From Trichopria drosophilae (taxonomy: Eukaryota; Arthropoda; Insecta; Hymenoptera; Diapriidae), in NCBI GenBank assembly GCA_030407085.1, contig CM059582.1, positions 18,333,501 to 18,397,500 on the forward strand: a stretch of DNA of 64,000 bases, written 5' to 3'. Below the pieces are notes generated by a model. That model saw nothing but the letters and a program-made list of their open reading frames with translations. It was not told where the DNA came from and made no database searches. Positions 61,171 through 64,000 of the stretch are shown here, one piece after another. Made by a program: the position numbers and the translations under genes. Position 1 is the stretch's first letter; the number at the start of each line of letters is the position of its first letter.

Positions 61171-62879
61171 ATCTGAATTGAGTAGATCGAAGTATACAAA
61201 TATTTGAACAAATTGACGTGTATGTAAAATATATCATAAAAAATTTGTCAATAACTAATCGCATTTAATGCAAAACATTAATTCATATAAAATTATCTTA
61301 AGGTATTCAAAAAATATGTTACTAATGATACAGCTTTGAAAAAATTATACCAAATAAGATTTAGAGTGCCACAGAAAACGCGACAAGATTGTGAAGATGA
61401 CTTGTTCCTTGACTTCAAATGAAGTATGTACTTAATTTGCTTGACAATAAGTGATTAATCTTCCACACATCTCTATAGATATATATGTATGTCCATAGGA
61501 GCAAGGTACGTGAGGGGACTTTGAATCAAGTTCTTGCAATTCACTGAAATGTGTGCATTATGTAGAAAGTTTTTTGAGATTTTACAGCAGTTCACTTCAG
61601 TTTCTAAATATTAACAAAGTTATTTAAATATTAAAATAATGTCAGAGATTAACAGTATGAAGTATATGTAAAAAATGTAATTTGTTGATTTCAAAAGAAA
61701 ACTGCCGAGACGCTGACGAAATAGATAACGTAAAATAATAATCTGCGAACTGAAACGTTGCATAATTAATTCCTTAATGGAATTAATAACAGAATAAGTA
61801 AATTTAAAGACACGGAATTAATTATTAATTTATGATTGATAAGTGACATGCAACAATGTAATGCCAAATAGAAAACGTGATCTTCCTATAAGGTTATTGG
61901 TTTATTTACTATTTGTTATATTTTTATTGGGTTTCGATGGCAACATCTGTGTGTTATGCATTACCCATATTGAAAAAATTCTAAACTTAATTTTTACTAA
62001 GTATTTTACTTAATAAACATTGTTTTGTCGTTAAGACTTTTGCATCGAAATCGGATAAAGAAGCCACTGTAAGTTGAGGAAATGCATCTGTAGTTAAAAT
62101 TCAAAATGGCGAACCCAAAATAAGGAGCAAAAAAATGTAATTTCTTCTCAATGCTCGTAATGATTTGTATAGAACGGTATTTCGTGTCGTAGATTATGAA
62201 TCTTCTATTAGATTAAGTTTCTTTTACGAAATTAATTTTCAATGCCCATTAAAAAAACATCATATAGTGTCAAACAGATATTGAAAACGGCTATGAAATA
62301 CCGATGGTTTCGTAAATATAATTGATAATAATTAGACATTTCTCAAGAATCAAAATGAAAGCAATCTCATCAAATAAAACACTAAAGAATAAATAACTGA
62401 AGAACGAATATCGACATTCATTTTACTTACAACTACAGTAGTAGCAGTAAAGATTAGTAATGTAAAATTAATAAAATTGAATAACGCATTTATTATTTTT
62501 TCAAAAAATGACTTGTAGGGAAAGGTGACCAATAACATTTTTGTAGTATCTATACAAGCTAGAGAGAAAATTTTCTCTCGGTATGATTATCTTACCAAAG
62601 TTATATTTGTAATTCAAATTGACAACTTCCTCCCCACTAAGACACAAACTATAATACAGACTTACAAAGCAGGAAATAATCCCGTAAACCATATTTGAAC
62701 CGAATTCGATTCCAAATTAATCCATATTTTGATATCAAACGGTATAAAAATGCGTTTTTTATATTTCAATGTCAAACTTTGAATGTTCAATTATTGACAT
62801 AACCTAAAAATAAAATACAGTAAATTTATTTGCAAGCGCCCTGAAATTATTTTTCAACTTTATAATCGTGTGTGAATCA

Positions 62880-63974
62880 TGCATTGGTAAGGGACTCACC
62901 GATGTTCGTCAATTCTCGGAGTATCGGTACAGGCGCTGCTCATTATTTTGATTGTAACGAAACAGTGAACTTCGTCCCGACAAGTACTGCTCAGCTGTCA
63001 ATTATTTCCGTTTGTTGCGAGAATTAATTTAAGTACAGTTGCTACTATCTTTCATTAGTCTGTTTTAAGTCTAATATGGACTCGATTTGCAAGGTTTGTA
63101 ATTTAGTTATTACAGATGAATTTGTCACATGCATTTCTTGTAATAACATATATCATAAAGATTGCGCCGCTGATGGTAGTTTTACGGACTATTTGCTGCA
63201 TTTCCAATTCTCAAGGAAATTGAAGAAGTGTAAGACAAATACCACGTTCCTAAAACCGCTGCTGGTCCTACGTTCTACTCTAACACCCCGTGTGGAAATT
63301 TCCTTAGATTTTCCATAATTCTGACCAGAATATGGCCACATTTATCCTACTTAGGGATTCTGGCTGAATTTACCGAGGTATATTTAGGTTAGATTCATCA
63401 AAATTTGTAGTAACTGCGTGGTCGGGCAAAGCTGTGATTTCCTGGTCAGACATAGGGAAGGCTGGCAGGATTCTGACCAGACAAGCGTTACGTTTTCTAC
63501 ATGGGACGTTCTTCTTCCAAACTTCTTACCTTGAATATCCAAAAACGTCGGCAGAGATGAATTAAAAACTTGACAAGTTACTAAACATTAATACGCGCGT
63601 CGAAAAAATGGATAAACCGGTCGCTGTAAATACGGATAAGATTGCACCTGAAAATGGCTGCAACCGGATATGATACCCGAAATTGTGATTTGGTTATAGC
63701 GGGTCTTCAGGAAACCAATAATGAAGAGGATCTTCGAGAAAACTTCAGAAAAATTGCTGAAGCCCTTAAAGTCGTTATCGCGTCTCAAGATGTAATTAGA
63801 ACACGCCTGGCTCATCTACAACTGCGTCTACATCGGAAGTTGTCACACAAGGGGCTCAATCTGACGATGTTCGTCTACGTACCTCTATCTTCGTACTTCT
63901 ATCTTCGCTTTATTGACGTTCGTCTATTATCACCAGAAGATCTCGAAATCTTTTTTTTTTTTTGTCGACAATAA
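62880..63974 (+). pseudogene. Broken LINE-type ORF1 (PHD-like finger and RRM-like part)
   Basis: A G+C-richer leader (about 62880-63075) precedes an open frame at 63076. Its start encodes a zinc finger with C-x2-C-x10-C-x2-C-x4-H-x2-C spacing (CKVCNLVITDEFVTCISCNN and on), as in ORF1 of many insect non-LTR retrotransposons. That frame is lost in an inserted MITE (63287-63505). Beyond it, one frame reads LDKLLNINTRVEKMDKPVAV, coiled-coil-like. After a frame change, NCDLVIAGLQETNNEEDLRE resembles the conserved ORF1 RRM-like region. Frame changes, the insertion and an off-frame tail mean it is not functional. No reverse transcriptase is visible before the window ends. Confidence 0.65.
63287..63505. 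mobile_element. 219-bp MITE inserted in the LINE ORF1
   Basis: The left end CCCGTGTGGAAATTTCC and the right end (complement CCCATGTAGAAAACG) are inverted. Inside, ATTCTGACCAGAAT near the left and GGATTCTGACCAGAC near the right repeat the motif seen at 18925-19112. It interrupts the finger-encoding frame, so it inserted after the LINE copy. No unambiguous target duplication. Confidence 0.6.
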
Positions 63975-64000
63975 ACAGCTCCCTTCCAAATCCTCGGATT

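Larger units (their letters stand above)
57118..64000 (+). other. Intron 1 of gene B, runs off the window
   Basis: Begins GTAGGT. No second exon was found: I looked for a frame like gene A exon 2 and saw none. It holds the MITE 57961-58433, TTAGTAA-type repeats 58540-58800, ATGGCGG-type fragments 60890-61170 and 62095-62230, and a broken LINE with an inserted MITE near the edge. The stretch 58810-60880 is AT-rich with nothing recognised. Confidence 0.75.

Overview
The window is nuclear DNA from an animal, most likely an insect. It is strongly AT-rich, has very long introns with GT...AG boundaries, and is packed with short inverted-repeat (MITE/foldback) elements and divergent dispersed repeats. 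I cannot place the insect order from sequence alone.

Layout. Positions 1-2580 are repeat-rich with no convincing gene. A small two-exon gene on the minus strand (coding 3415-3402 and 3018-2802) would encode a 76-residue protein with one predicted membrane segment. It is head-to-head with gene A and shares a roughly 0.6 kb, G+C-richer spacer with it.

Gene A (4043-48586, plus strand) is a six-exon major-facilitator transporter of the FLVCR family (heme/choline-type carriers). All five splice junctions can be read with consistent phase, giving 458 residues: 4043-4227, 18150-18619, 33482-33690, 33770-33873, 38805-38915 and 48289-48586. A poly(A) signal follows at 48713. Its introns are about 13.9, 14.9, 0.08, 4.9 and 9.4 kb and hold most of the mobile elements.

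Gene B starts just downstream. Its first coding exon (56942-57117) is a clear paralogue of gene A exon 1, with the same splice phase. A G+C-richer block ending in a consensus donor at 48969/48970 is a plausible untranslated leader exon for it. Its remaining exons lie beyond 64000.

The introns contain several distinct element families: foldbacks up to 2.1 kb; MITEs with readable target duplications (a perfect 9-bp one at 14726/14965); an 875-bp element with TA-flanked ends that carries a coding-like fragment; dispersed units rich in ATGGCGG; a tRNA-like sequence; and a broken LINE-type ORF1 with a PHD-like finger near the right edge. The tandem transporter pair is the main biological content. 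The most novel-looking items are the small divergent gene, the inferred leader exon of gene B, and several inverted-repeat families.
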